From positions 744,001-808,000 of the forward strand of contig NZ_JAAQYM010000001.1 of NCBI RefSeq assembly GCF_012986595.1: DNA of 64,000 nucleotides, given 5' to 3'. This document shows, in pieces, positions 24,733 to 34,678 of this stretch. Each line of letters opens with the position of its first letter. The stretch's first letter is position 1. The notes beneath the pieces were generated by a model. That model saw only the letters and a list, made by a program, of their open reading frames with translations. It ran no database searches and was not told where the DNA came from. Origin of the DNA: Pseudomonas koreensis. GTDB taxonomy: Bacteria; Pseudomonadota; Gammaproteobacteria; Pseudomonadales; Pseudomonadaceae. A program made the translations under genes and the position numbers.

Positions 24733-25203
24733 TCAGCGACCGGCCTGAAATGCCTTCAGTCCCTTCAGCGCCTGCGCACGGACGGCGTTGCGCACCAGTG
24801 GCGTCCAGCCCAGCAGCAAGCCTTTGAAACCCAGGGCCTGACGCGACCAGCGCCACAGGTCGAAGTGGTCGTGGTGCTCGCAGATCTTGCCGTCACGGAA
24901 CACGAATCGCGCCTGGATATCGTTGATCACCACGTTGCCGGTCTGGCTGAACAGATACGTCGCCACCCAGTGCGCGCCACCGCTGCGCTCGTCGGCGCGG
25001 ACATTGTCGAAGGTCAGGGAGAAATCCTTGGCGCGGGTGGTCAGCATGCGCCACATGTCGCCGGCATCCCGCCCGCGCAACTCGCCGAACGCCGGATCGC
25101 TGAACACCACGTCGTCGGTGTAGCAGGCGGCCATGGCCTCGGCGTCGAGGCGCTGGAAGGCCTGGTAGAAGCGGGTGATCAGGGCGGCGTGGGCTTCGCT
25201 CAT
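24733..25203 (-). CDS. NTF2-like / SnoaL-type protein
   Basis: 156 residues from ATG 25203 (MSEAHAALITRFYQAFQRLD), with GGAG seven bases upstream. The cone-shaped NTF2 fold is suggested by the helical start, by DVVFSDPAFGELRG and by ARFVFRDGKICEHHDHFDLW, a pattern seen in SnoaL-like isomerases and nuclear-transport-factor-2-like proteins. The longer in-frame extension runs through the upstream REPIN and is not real. Function unknown. Confidence 0.86.
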   Translation of the reverse strand: MSEAHAALITRFYQAFQRLDAEAMAACYTDDVVFSDPAFGELRGRDAGDMWRMLTTRAKDFSLTFDNVRADERSGGAHWVATYLFSQTGNVVINDIQARFVFRDGKICEHHDHFDLWRWSRQALGFKGLLLGWTPLVRNAVRAQALKGLKAFQAGR

Positions 25204-25303
25204 GGGCAAACTCCAGAAGATGGACAGATTGCCAGCACGATAAGCGGAAGACCGCAGAAACACTATCGGCATTCGCGCACCGAATACCCGCAGTACCCAA
25301 ATC

Positions 25304-25390
25304 CTGTAGGAGCTGCGGCACGCTGCGATCTTTTGATCTTTAAGATTTTCAAGATCAACATCAAAAGATCGCAGCGTGCCGCAGCTCCAG
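25304..25390. repeat. REPIN family A (copy 6)
   Basis: Both arms have the GCGGCACGC core (complement GCGTGCCGC). It ends four bases from the stop codon of the MFS gene and so would form the 3' end of that message. Confidence 0.9.
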
Positions 25391-25393
25391 GTA

Positions 25394-26680
25394 TCAGATC
25401 TTTTCGCTTTGCACTTGCACGTACAACGCACGCCCGGCACCCAGCCCGGCGATGATCGCACCGGTGCCAATGATGCCGAAGATCCAGCCCACCGCATTCC
25501 AGCCGCCGGTCCAGTCATGCACCACGCCGACCGCGAACGGCCCCATTGACGCCAGCGTGTAGCCGAAGCCCTGAGACATGCTCGACAGATTCGCAGCGAC
25601 GTGCGAGTCGCGCGAACGCAGCACGATCAGCGTCAGCGCCAGGCTGAACGTACCGCCCTGCCCCAGCCCCAGCAAAATCGCCCAGCCCCACAGCCCTTCG
25701 ATCGGTGCATACAGGCAACCGAACAAACCACCGAGGGTCAGCGCCATGACCAGCACGATTGCCAGGCGTTGATCCTTGCCACGGGTCGCCAGCCATGGCG
25801 CCGCGAGGGAGCTGGCGAGCTGGATGATCACCGAGCCGGACAGCACCAGACCGGCCTGGGTCGGGGTCAGTCCGCGGCCGATCAGGATCGACGGCAACCA
25901 GCCAAACACGATGTACGCCAGCGACGATTGCAGGCCCATGTACAAGGTCACCTGCCAGGCCAGCGGATCACGCAGCAGCCCGCGCACCCGATAGGCCACG
26001 TTGTGCGCGCCGTGTTTTTGCCCGACTTGCGGCAGCCAGAACAGCGCCGCCACCAGCGCCGGGATCACCCAAAAACCCAGGCCCAGCGCCCAACTGTTGT
26101 CGAAGTGTTCGCTCAGCGGCACGGTAGAACCCGCCGCCATCGCCGCGCCCAGGCACAGGGCCATGGTGTAGACGCCGGTCATGGTCCCGGCATGTTTGGC
26201 GAAGTCGCGTTTGACGATGCCCGGCAGCAACACGCCGATAATGCCGATGCTCGCACCGCCCAGCACGCTGCCGGCGAACAGGCCGATCTCACCGAAGTTG
26301 CTGCGCAGGATGATCCCGCCGGCCAGGGTCAGCAGAATGCCGAGCACCACCCGTTCGGCACCGAAACGCCGCGCCAGAATCGGCGCCAGCGGTGCGAACA
26401 AGCCAAGGCATAACACCGGCAACGTGGTCAGCAGACCGGCCTGCGCGGCAGACAGGCCCAGGCTCTTCGACACTTCGCTGAGCAGTGGCGCCATGCTCGA
26501 CAGCGCCGGGCGCAGGTTCAGCGCCACCAGAATCAGCCCCAGCAGCAACAGCCACGGCCGGCGCACCAGCGGATGGCTTTGCTGCACTTGCTCATCATCG
26601 GCCTCGGCGTCGATCAGCAGCTCTTCAAGTTCTGCCGTGCGCTTGGGGGTTGAGAAGTTTTTCTCGCTTTCAAGGTTCAT
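25394..26680 (-). CDS. MFS transporter, CynX/NimT type
   Basis: 428 residues with about twelve membrane helices, starting near residue 44 after an unusually long acidic cytoplasmic tail (ELEELLIDAEADDEQVQQ). LGLILVALNLRPALSSMAPL and the following helices resemble CynX/NimT (cyanate and 2-nitroimidazole exporter) proteins. The start overlaps the end of the FadR-type gene by 11 bases, so both are one unit. The substrate cannot be read from sequence. Confidence 0.88.
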   Translation of the reverse strand: MNLESEKNFSTPKRTAELEELLIDAEADDEQVQQSHPLVRRPWLLLLGLILVALNLRPALSSMAPLLSEVSKSLGLSAAQAGLLTTLPVLCLGLFAPLAPILARRFGAERVVLGILLTLAGGIILRSNFGEIGLFAGSVLGGASIGIIGVLLPGIVKRDFAKHAGTMTGVYTMALCLGAAMAAGSTVPLSEHFDNSWALGLGFWVIPALVAALFWLPQVGQKHGAHNVAYRVRGLLRDPLAWQVTLYMGLQSSLAYIVFGWLPSILIGRGLTPTQAGLVLSGSVIIQLASSLAAPWLATRGKDQRLAIVLVMALTLGGLFGCLYAPIEGLWGWAILLGLGQGGTFSLALTLIVLRSRDSHVAANLSSMSQGFGYTLASMGPFAVGVVHDWTGGWNAVGWIFGIIGTGAIIAGLGAGRALYVQVQSEKI

Positions 26681-27329
26681 TGATCAACTGCCTCGATATG
26701 GCTTTGGCCCGTTCCGGGTCGCGTTGTTCGACCGCATCGAGCAGCTCGATGTGCAAGTCGAACACTTCCTGACGGCGCGGGACGATGTTCAGCGTCTGGC
26801 GCAATTGCGCGCCGACGATGCTGGAAAAATAGCGATACAACTCGCTCAGGGTCGGGTTATGCGCGGCATCCACCAGACGGCGGTGGAACACCAGATCGCA
26901 GGCAATGTAGGTGTCGAGATCGCCGTGGTAGTGGCTGCCGCTGGTGCCAAGCGCTTCACGCAAGGCGATCAGATCCTCATCGGTGCGGCGCAACGCCGCC
27001 AAGCCGATGGCCTCGACTTCCAGAATGTGCCGGGTCTCGCGCGCCTGTTCCAATGAACAGCGGGACAGCGCCTTGAGCGTGTCCATCGGGTCGACCACCG
27101 CGCGCAAATAACTGCCGTCGCCCTGGCGGATTTCGATCAACCCGGAAAACGCCAGCACGCGCATGGCCTCGCGCACGGTGTTGCGGCTGATGCCCAGTTC
27201 GGCGCTCAGTTCCGGCTCGGTCGGCAGGCGCTCGCCCACCTTCCAGGCACCGCTGTTGATGCGCTGCCGCAACTGATCCAGGGCCTGATCGACAAGAGAA
27301 CGTTTAATGAGTGGAGAAATGTCTGACAT
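26670..27329 (-). CDS. FadR-subfamily GntR transcriptional regulator
   Basis: 219 residues. N-terminal winged helix-turn-helix (about 10-75) with RLPTEPELSAELGISRNTVR, then an FCD ligand-binding domain (about 95-205) with the metal/ligand His pattern (FHRRLVDAAHNP, HIELLDAVEQRD). It probably represses its own operon with the MFS gene. The inverted repeat at 27342-27360 is a candidate operator. The inducer is unknown. Confidence 0.92.
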   Translation of the reverse strand: MSDISPLIKRSLVDQALDQLRQRINSGAWKVGERLPTEPELSAELGISRNTVREAMRVLAFSGLIEIRQGDGSYLRAVVDPMDTLKALSRCSLEQARETRHILEVEAIGLAALRRTDEDLIALREALGTSGSHYHGDLDTYIACDLVFHRRLVDAAHNPTLSELYRYFSSIVGAQLRQTLNIVPRRQEVFDLHIELLDAVEQRDPERAKAISRQLINEP

Positions 27330-27341
27330 GGATTCGCCCTT

Positions 27342-27360
27342 TCATCCAATCATAGGATGA
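27342..27360. promoter_or_regulatory. Candidate operator of the FadR-type regulator
   Basis: TCATCC, seven-base spacer AATCATA, GGATGA: a perfect 6-bp inverted repeat 13 bases before the regulator start codon. The position suits autoregulation. Confidence 0.5.
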
Positions 27361-27507
27361 ATTTTCTGACATGGTAGTCAGGATGGCATCCGTAGGCAAC
27401 CTTTGGGTGCGCCGCGACCGAGCAGCGACCGACCTACACCTCAAGTAGCCAAATCCCCCTTCAAGCAAAGTGCTTTCCCACAGAACCGGAAAGAATGCTC
27501 CTACATA

Positions 27508-27523
27508 CCCCGGCCCCTCGGGG
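27508..27523 (+). repeat. Short GC hairpin before the subtilase
   Basis: CCCCG, loop GCCCCT, CGGGG. It lies just before the terminator-like hairpin at 27546 and may belong to the same RNA. Confidence 0.5.
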
Positions 27524-27545
27524 TTTCAGACTTCGGGCATTGAAC

Positions 27546-27574
27546 GGCGAGCGCCCTTTTGCTCGCCCTTTTTC
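27546..27574 (+). terminator. Orphan intrinsic terminator upstream of the subtilase gene
   Basis: GGCGAGC, loop GCCCTTTT, GCTCGCC, then CTTTTTC. Orientation is plus strand, yet no plus-strand gene precedes it, since the upstream regulator runs the other way. It ends 22 bases before the ATG of the next gene, so it is either an attenuator in the leader or the end of a small RNA. Confidence 0.7.
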
Positions 27575-27596
27575 ATCCAAAGGGATTTGAAACACC

Positions 27597-29222
27597 ATGG
27601 TAGAAGTCCAATTCGGCAAGCAGCACGGGCGCCCTTTCATATTGGAGAAGAACCGCCAATGGCTGGCTGTGCGCAGCCACGCGGGAAAACAACTGGCGCA
27701 CGCGCTGTGCTGCGAATCTGCCGACACGGCGCTGGAAGGCTGCGAGCTGTTGCTGCATGTCGAAGATGCGGATGTGCAAGTCTTCAAACTGCCTGAGCAT
27801 TCGGACCCGGCGCAGCGCAAGGCGCTGTTACGAGCGCTGCCGGATGTTCGCTTCGCTGGCAGCGTGCTGATGGACCCTGTCACGCAGGAGCCCGTGCTTT
27901 ACACCGAAAACATCTTTCTGAAGTTCATCGACTCGCTGAAACCCACTCAGTGCATGGCAACACTCGACGAGCTGGGTCTGATGATCAAACAAGAAGTGGC
28001 TTACGCAAAAAATGCCTTTTTCGTCTACCACCCGGGCACCCGGGGCACCGATGTTTGCCCACTCACTTGTGAATGGCTCAAGCGCGACGACATTGAATAC
28101 TGCCATCCGGAAATGTTGCGCCAAGGTGAGCGCCGGGCAATTCACGCCAATCAATGGCACCTGAAAAAAACCACCGTGACCTATCAGGTCGACATCGACG
28201 CCAGCGCCAATGTCGAGGCCGCCCATGCGCTCACGCAGGGCGCAGGTGTCGTCATAGCGGTCATTGATGATGCCTTTGATATCGACCATCCCGAGTTCGC
28301 CGGGGAAGGCAAAGTCGTCGGCGCGCAGAATTTTGACCGACGCAACGCCAAACAGGGTCCGCGGCCGAAAAATGCCATGGAGCGTCATGGCACTGCCGCT
28401 GCCGGGGTGGCTTGTGCCAATGGCGCGTCCGGCGCCAGTGGCGTCGCCCCCAAGGCCAGTCTGATGCCGCTGAAACTCACGCGCCCCTTGGGTGCACGCG
28501 CCGAGGCCGACGCCTTCTTCTGGGCTGCCGAGCAGGGGGCCGACATCATTTCCTGCAGCTGGGGACCGGCTGAAGGGCATTGGGCCGACCCGACGGATCC
28601 GCGTCACACCCAGATATTTCCGTTGGCGGCGAGCACTCGGCTGGCCATCGAATATGCGGCCACCCAGGGCCGTAATGGCAAAGGCTGCGTGATTTTCTTC
28701 GGTGCCGGCAACGGTAACGAAAGCGCTGATAATGACGGCTATTCCAGCCACCCGCAGGTGATCGCCGTAGGTGCCTGCAATGACCAGAGCCGGCGCAGTG
28801 CCTACAGCGATTATGGCAAGGCGCTCTGGTGCTGCTTTCCCAGCGGCGATCAGCAACACCCTGATCCAAAGTTCAAACCCTCCACCTCGATCCCGCAGAC
28901 CCGCGGCATCCGCACCACAGATTTGAGTGGACGCTTCGCCACGCAAACGCTGCCGGCCTACACCGACGCCTTCAGCGGCACCTCCAGCGCCTGCCCTGGC
29001 GCCGCGGGCATCGCGGCATTGGTGCTGAGCGTCAACCCCGGCCTCGATCGCCTGGCGGTGCGGCAGATACTTGCCGACTGCTGCGACAAGATCGGCCACC
29101 CCGACGACGGGCCGCTCGGTCAATACGATGCAAACGGCCACAGTCATTACTACGGGCACGGCCGCCTCAACGCATTGCGCGCCGTGCAACTGGCCCTTGA
29201 GCGCCAAGCCGGCGCAGATTGA
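27597..29222 (+). CDS. Subtilisin-like serine peptidase (S8), cytoplasmic type
   Basis: 541 residues without signal peptide or membrane segment. Residues 1-200 are a Cys-containing N-terminal domain I do not recognise (C38, C39, C49, C119, C154, C158, C169). The S8 domain follows: catalytic D224 (VIAVIDDAFDIDH), H264 (ERHGTAAAG), oxyanion N372 (FGAGNGN) and nucleophile S463 (FSGTSSACPGAAG). All catalytic residues are present, so it should be active. No dedicated substrate, inhibitor or ATPase lies next to it. Flanked by an orphan terminator upstream and a strong terminator downstream, it is a lone cassette, possibly acquired. Confidence 0.9.
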   Translation: MVEVQFGKQHGRPFILEKNRQWLAVRSHAGKQLAHALCCESADTALEGCELLLHVEDADVQVFKLPEHSDPAQRKALLRALPDVRFAGSVLMDPVTQEPVLYTENIFLKFIDSLKPTQCMATLDELGLMIKQEVAYAKNAFFVYHPGTRGTDVCPLTCEWLKRDDIEYCHPEMLRQGERRAIHANQWHLKKTTVTYQVDIDASANVEAAHALTQGAGVVIAVIDDAFDIDHPEFAGEGKVVGAQNFDRRNAKQGPRPKNAMERHGTAAAGVACANGASGASGVAPKASLMPLKLTRPLGARAEADAFFWAAEQGADIISCSWGPAEGHWADPTDPRHTQIFPLAASTRLAIEYAATQGRNGKGCVIFFGAGNGNESADNDGYSSHPQVIAVGACNDQSRRSAYSDYGKALWCCFPSGDQQHPDPKFKPSTSIPQTRGIRTTDLSGRFATQTLPAYTDAFSGTSSACPGAAGIAALVLSVNPGLDRLAVRQILADCCDKIGHPDDGPLGQYDANGHSHYYGHGRLNALRAVQLALERQAGAD

Positions 29223-29234
29223 TTCCGCACAATG

Positions 29235-29269
29235 AAAAAAGCCCCGCCGGGCATCCGGCAGGGCTTTTC
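29235..29269. terminator. Bidirectional terminator, subtilase/aapP
   Basis: AAAAGCCC and GGGCTTTT with an inner GCCGG/CCGGC pair around GCAT. It serves the converging subtilase gene and the aapJQMP operon. Confidence 0.9.
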
Positions 29270-29292
29270 TGTTTGACGCGGTGATCAAGCCA

Positions 29293-30057
29293 TCAATGCA
29301 AGATCTGACTCAAGAACAACTTGGTCCGATCATTCTGCGGATTGTCGAAGAAGTCATTCGGTGCCGCCTGTTCAACGATCTCGCCTTTGTCCATGAAGAT
29401 CACGCGGTTGGCCACGGTGCGGGCGAAGCCCATTTCGTGGGTCACGCAGAGCATGGTCATGCCGTCTTCGGCGAGGCCGATCATGGTATCCAGCACCTCT
29501 TTGACCATCTCCGGGTCGAGTGCCGACGTCGGTTCGTCGAACAACATGATTTTCGGTTTCATGCACAGCGCGCGGGCGATCGCCACACGCTGTTGCTGGC
29601 CGCCAGACAGTTGCCCCGGGAATTTATGCGCCTGCTCCGGAATGCGTACGCGCTCCAGATAATGCATGGCGATTTCCTCGGCCTTGCGCTTGGGCATCTT
29701 GCGCACCCACATCGGCGCCAGCGTGCAGTTCTGCAGGATGGTCAGGTGCGGGAACAGGTTGAAGTGCTGGAACACCATGCCGACTTCGCGGCGGATCGCC
29801 TCGATCTGCTTGAGGTCGTTGGTCAGTTCCACGCCGTCGACCACGATGCGGCCCTGCTGGTGTTCTTCCAGGCGATTGAGGCAACGGATGGTGGTCGACT
29901 TGCCGGAACCCGACGGGCCGCACAGCACGATACGCTCGCCCTGTTTGACGTTGAGGTTGATGTCTTTCAGCACGTGGAACTGGCCGTACCACTTGTTCAC
30001 GCCCTGCATCTGGATAATGCCTTCAGGGCCCACAGGCTTTTTGATTGCTTCGCTCAT
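29293..30057 (-). CDS. aapP: Amino-acid ABC transporter ATPase
   Basis: 254 residues. Walker [10 protein letters not shown] (47-55), Q-loop region, signature LSGGQQQR, Walker B IMLFDEP followed by TSALD, and the switch His in VTHEMGF. It powers uptake of general L-amino acids with AapQ/AapM and AapJ at the inner membrane. It is last in aapJQMP, 13 bases after aapM. Confidence 0.95.
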   Translation of the reverse strand: MSEAIKKPVGPEGIIQMQGVNKWYGQFHVLKDINLNVKQGERIVLCGPSGSGKSTTIRCLNRLEEHQQGRIVVDGVELTNDLKQIEAIRREVGMVFQHFNLFPHLTILQNCTLAPMWVRKMPKRKAEEIAMHYLERVRIPEQAHKFPGQLSGGQQQRVAIARALCMKPKIMLFDEPTSALDPEMVKEVLDTMIGLAEDGMTMLCVTHEMGFARTVANRVIFMDKGEIVEQAAPNDFFDNPQNDRTKLFLSQILH

Positions 30058-30070
30058 TTACAGAGAACTC

Positions 30071-31168
30071 CTAACGCTTGTGGCCAGTGTCGAGCTTGCG
30101 TTCCAGATGCATGGAATAGCGCGACATACCAAAACAGAAAATCCAGAACACCAGGGCGGCGAACACGTAGCCTTCGGTGGCCATGCCCAGCCATTTCGGA
30201 TCGGCAGCGGCTTGCTTGACGCTGTTGAGCAGGTCGAACAGGCCGATGATGATCACGAGGCTAGTGTCCTTGAACAGCGCAATGAAGGTGTTGACGATGC
30301 CCGGGATCACCAGCTTCAGGGCTTGCGGCAAGATCACCAGGCCCATGGCGCGCCAGTAACCGAGGCCCATCGCGGCCGCGGCTTCGTACTGACCTTTGGG
30401 GATCGCTTGCAGACCGCCACGCACCACTTCGGCGACGTAGGCCGACTGGAACAGGATCACCCCTATCAGCGCCCGCAGCAGCTTGTCGAAGTTCATGCCT
30501 TCGGGCAGGAACAAGGGCAGCATCACCGACGACATGAACAGCACGGTAATCAGCGGCACGCCTCGCCAGAACTCGATGAACGTCACGCAGACCACGCGAA
30601 TCGCCGGCATGTTCGAGCGCCGGCCCAACGCGAGGATGATCCCCAGCGGCAAGGCGCCGGCGATACCGACCGTGGCGATGACCAGCGTCAGCATCAGCCC
30701 GCCCCACTGGCTGGTCGCCACGCTGTCGAGGCCGAAGACGCCGCCATGCAGCAGGCACCACGCGACGACTGGGTAGACCACCAGGAAGCTCAGGCCGTAC
30801 ACCGCTTTACGCGGGAAGCGCGAGATGAACAGTGGCGCCACGCCGAGGACGGCCAGCCACACGGTCAGGTCGACGCGCCAGCGCAGTTCCACCGGGTAGT
30901 AGCCGTACATGAACTGACCGAAACGCTGCTGGATGAACACCCAGCAGGCGCCGTCCTTGGTGCAGTCGGCGCGGGTGGTGCCGACCCAGTTGGCATCGAG
31001 AATCGCCCAGCTGAGGATCGGTGGGACCACCAGGTAAATCAGATAGAACGCAAACAGAGTCAGCAGGGTGTTGAGCCAGCTGGAGAACATGTTGGCGCGT
31101 ATCCATGCCATCGGGCCGAACACCTTGGCCGGCGGTGGCATGTCGGGTTTGAAAGTATGGGTTGTCAT
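30071..31168 (-). CDS. aapM: Amino-acid ABC transporter permease AapM
   Basis: 365 residues with multiple membrane helices. N-terminal extra helices and a loop with two Cys (ADCTKDGACWVF, about 85-97) are typical of the long AapM type. The EAA-like coupling loop near YEAAAAMGLGYWRAMGLVIL contacts the ATPase. It is separated by ten bases from aapQ. Confidence 0.93.
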   Translation of the reverse strand: MTTHTFKPDMPPPAKVFGPMAWIRANMFSSWLNTLLTLFAFYLIYLVVPPILSWAILDANWVGTTRADCTKDGACWVFIQQRFGQFMYGYYPVELRWRVDLTVWLAVLGVAPLFISRFPRKAVYGLSFLVVYPVVAWCLLHGGVFGLDSVATSQWGGLMLTLVIATVGIAGALPLGIILALGRRSNMPAIRVVCVTFIEFWRGVPLITVLFMSSVMLPLFLPEGMNFDKLLRALIGVILFQSAYVAEVVRGGLQAIPKGQYEAAAAMGLGYWRAMGLVILPQALKLVIPGIVNTFIALFKDTSLVIIIGLFDLLNSVKQAAADPKWLGMATEGYVFAALVFWIFCFGMSRYSMHLERKLDTGHKR

Positions 31169-31178
31169 GCGCGTTTCC

Positions 31179-32360
31179 TCACCGCTCGATCAGCGCAATG
31201 CGCTTGTTGTACCAGTTCATCAGCAGGGAAATGCTGATACTGATCGCCAGGTACACGCTCATGGTGATGGCAATGACTTCGATGGCCTGGCCGGTCTGGT
31301 TGAGCACGGTGCCGGCGAACAGCGAAACCATTTCCGGGTAACCGATACCGGCGGCCAGCGAGGAGTTTTTCGCCAGGTTCAGGTATTGGCTGGTCAACGG
31401 CGGAATGATCACCCGCAGTGCTTGCGGAATGATCACCTTGCGCAGGGTCGGGCCGTTGCGCAGGCCGAGCGAGCGAGCCGCTTCGGTCTGGCCGTGGCTG
31501 ACCGACTTGATCCCCGAACGCACGATTTCCGCGATGAACGCGGCGGTGTACACGGTCAGCGCCAAGGTCAATGCCAGCAGTTCCGGGATCAATACCCAGC
31601 CGCCGACGAAGTTGAAGCCCTTGAGCTGCGGCATTTCCCAGTGCAGCGGTGCGCCGAAGATCAGCGCGCACAAGGTCGGGATCACCAGCAGAATCGCCAG
31701 GCCGGTCCAGAACTTGTGGAACGGTACGCCGGTGTCTTCGAAACGTTTGTTGGCCCAGCGGCACATCAGCACGATGGCGACAATCGCCAATACCACACTG
31801 ATCACAAACGCCCAGAAGCCGTCAGCCATTTGCGCGGCCGGCATGTTCAGGCCACGGCTGCTGACGAAGAAGGTGTCGCCGAAGTTGTGGCTGTTGCGCG
31901 GTCCCGGCATGGTCAGGAACACCGCGAAGTACCAGAACAGGATCTGCAGCAGCGGCGGAATGTTGCGGAACACTTCCACATACACGGTCGCCAGTTTGCT
32001 GATGATCCAGTTCGGCGACAGCCGCGCCACGCCGATGATGAAGCCCAGCAGGGTCGCCAGGATCACGCCGATGAAGGTCACCAATAGCGTGTTGAGCAAG
32101 CCGATCACGAACACCCGGGCGTAACTGTCCGCTTCGGTGTAGGAGATCAGGTGCTGAGCGATGCCGAATCCGGCACTGCGCTCCAGAAAGCTGAAACCGG
32201 AGGTGATGCCCCGGTGCTGCAGGTTGGTCTGGGTGTTATCGAACAGATACCAGCCCATGGCGACCACCGCCACAACGGTGATGATCTGAAACAGCCACGC
32301 ACGCACTCGCGGATCGCTGAGGCTGAGCCTCTGCTTTGGTGCGCCGATTGAATTTTGCAT
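31179..32360 (-). CDS. aapQ: Amino-acid ABC transporter permease AapQ
   Basis: 393 residues, polytopic. The first helix is near residues 26-45, and the coupling loop TEAARSLGLRNGPTLRKVII is in the C-terminal third. The protein has the long periplasmic stretch after the first helix that marks AapQ. It forms the heterodimeric pore with AapM. A perfect hairpin sits in the 65-base gap between aapJ and aapQ. Confidence 0.93.
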   Translation of the reverse strand: MQNSIGAPKQRLSLSDPRVRAWLFQIITVVAVVAMGWYLFDNTQTNLQHRGITSGFSFLERSAGFGIAQHLISYTEADSYARVFVIGLLNTLLVTFIGVILATLLGFIIGVARLSPNWIISKLATVYVEVFRNIPPLLQILFWYFAVFLTMPGPRNSHNFGDTFFVSSRGLNMPAAQMADGFWAFVISVVLAIVAIVLMCRWANKRFEDTGVPFHKFWTGLAILLVIPTLCALIFGAPLHWEMPQLKGFNFVGGWVLIPELLALTLALTVYTAAFIAEIVRSGIKSVSHGQTEAARSLGLRNGPTLRKVIIPQALRVIIPPLTSQYLNLAKNSSLAAGIGYPEMVSLFAGTVLNQTGQAIEVIAITMSVYLAISISISLLMNWYNKRIALIER

Positions 32361-32389
32361 GAAGTGCCCCGGAAGAAATGGAACAGAAC

Positions 32390-32418
32390 ATCACCCGGCG
32401 GTTGGCCCGCCGGGTGAT
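32390..32418. repeat. Perfect hairpin between aapJ and aapQ
   Basis: A 12-bp perfect stem (ATCACCCGGCGG / CCGCCGGGTGAT) with a five-base loop and no U-tract. Such a hairpin after a binding-protein cistron usually protects its mRNA and gives a higher level of the binding protein than of the permeases. Confidence 0.85.
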
Positions 32419-32425
32419 AGAACCA

Positions 32426-33457
32426 TTAGCGCACTGGTGGTGCGTACTGAATGCCGCCGTTGGTCCACAGCGCGTTCAGGCCACGGTCGATTTCCAGCGG
32501 AGTGCTCTTGCCGAGGTTTTTCTCGAAGATTTCACCGTAGTTACCGACCTGCGAAACGATTTTCACAACCCAGTCCTTCGGCAGTTTCAGGTCCTTGCCA
32601 TATTCACCGTCAGCACCCAGCAGACGGGCAACGTCAGGGTTCTTGGTGGATTTGGCTTCTTCCAGCACGTTTTTCGACGTCACGCCGGCTTCTTCTGCGT
32701 TGAGCAGCGCGTAGCCAACCCAGCGAACGATCGCCAGCCACTCGTCGTCGCCGTTACGCACGACCGGGCCCAGCGGTTCCTTGGAGATGGTTTCCGGCAG
32801 CACCACGTAGTCTTTTGGCGAGGCCAGTTTGCTGCGCTGTGCGTACAGCTGCGACTTGTCGGAGGTCAGCACGTCGCAACGACCGGATTCCAGCGACTTG
32901 GCGCTTTCATCGGAGGTGTCGAACGTGATCGGGGTGTACTTCAGACCGTTGGCGCGGAAGTAGTCGGAGACGTTCAGCTCGGTGGTGGTACCGGCCTGGA
33001 TGCAGATGGTTGCACCGTCCAGTTCCTTGGCACTTTTCACGCCCAGCTTGTTGTTGGCCAGGAAGCCCACGCCGTCGTAGTAGGTGATGAAGCCCGGGAA
33101 TTTCAGACCCATGCCGGCGTCACGCGAGCTGGTCATGGTGGTGTTGCGCGAGAGCAGGTCGATTTCGCCGGACTGCAGCGCAGTGAAGCGCTCCTTGGCG
33201 TTCAACTGGCTGAACTTGACCTTGTTGGCGTCGCCGAATACGGCAGCGGCCACAGCGCGGCAGACGTCAGCGTCGATCCCGAGGATCTTGCCCGAAGCGT
33301 CCGGTACCGAGAAGCCCGGCAGACCGTCGCTCACGCCACACTGCACGAAACCTTTCTTCTGCACGGCATCCAGGGTTGCACCCGCCTGAGCGAACCCGCT
33401 GACGCCGAGTACTGCTGCAGCAGTCACGACCGCCAGAGTGGATTTCAACATCTTCAT
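32426..33457 (-). CDS. aapJ: General L-amino-acid periplasmic binding protein
   Basis: 343 residues with a Sec signal peptide (MKMLKSTLAVVTAAAV to about residue 25, cleavage after FAQA). Family-3 solute-binding fold with FVQCGVSDGLPGFSVPDASG and DVCRAVAAAVFGD. It is first in the operon, and the downstream hairpin probably raises its relative expression. P. aeruginosa has the same genes beside estB and rhlB. Confidence 0.94.
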   Translation of the reverse strand: MKMLKSTLAVVTAAAVLGVSGFAQAGATLDAVQKKGFVQCGVSDGLPGFSVPDASGKILGIDADVCRAVAAAVFGDANKVKFSQLNAKERFTALQSGEIDLLSRNTTMTSSRDAGMGLKFPGFITYYDGVGFLANNKLGVKSAKELDGATICIQAGTTTELNVSDYFRANGLKYTPITFDTSDESAKSLESGRCDVLTSDKSQLYAQRSKLASPKDYVVLPETISKEPLGPVVRNGDDEWLAIVRWVGYALLNAEEAGVTSKNVLEEAKSTKNPDVARLLGADGEYGKDLKLPKDWVVKIVSQVGNYGEIFEKNLGKSTPLEIDRGLNALWTNGGIQYAPPVR

Positions 33458-34582
<1,125 letters not shown>

Positions 34583-34678
34583 TCGTTTCAGCTGCGTCCC
34601 CCCTTTGATCATCCCACTACGCCGCGCCCGTTTCTTGCATTACACTGGCCGGCGTACATTCCTTAACCAATTGATGAG

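Noticed and set aside
24705..24735. Possible degenerate single REP next to the GIY-YIG gene (TGTAGGAAACAGGCCGCGATC)
   Set aside because: Only short partial resemblance to the family A arm, with no inverted partner; may be chance.
25204..25518. N-terminal extension of the NTF2-like protein
   Set aside because: Also REPIN-derived and overlapping the MFS gene end; ATG 25203 with a good GGAG is the start.
27391..27437. Imperfect dyad GTAGG...CCTAC with repeated GCGACCG
   Set aside because: Pairing is weak and interrupted; does not match any other element in the window.
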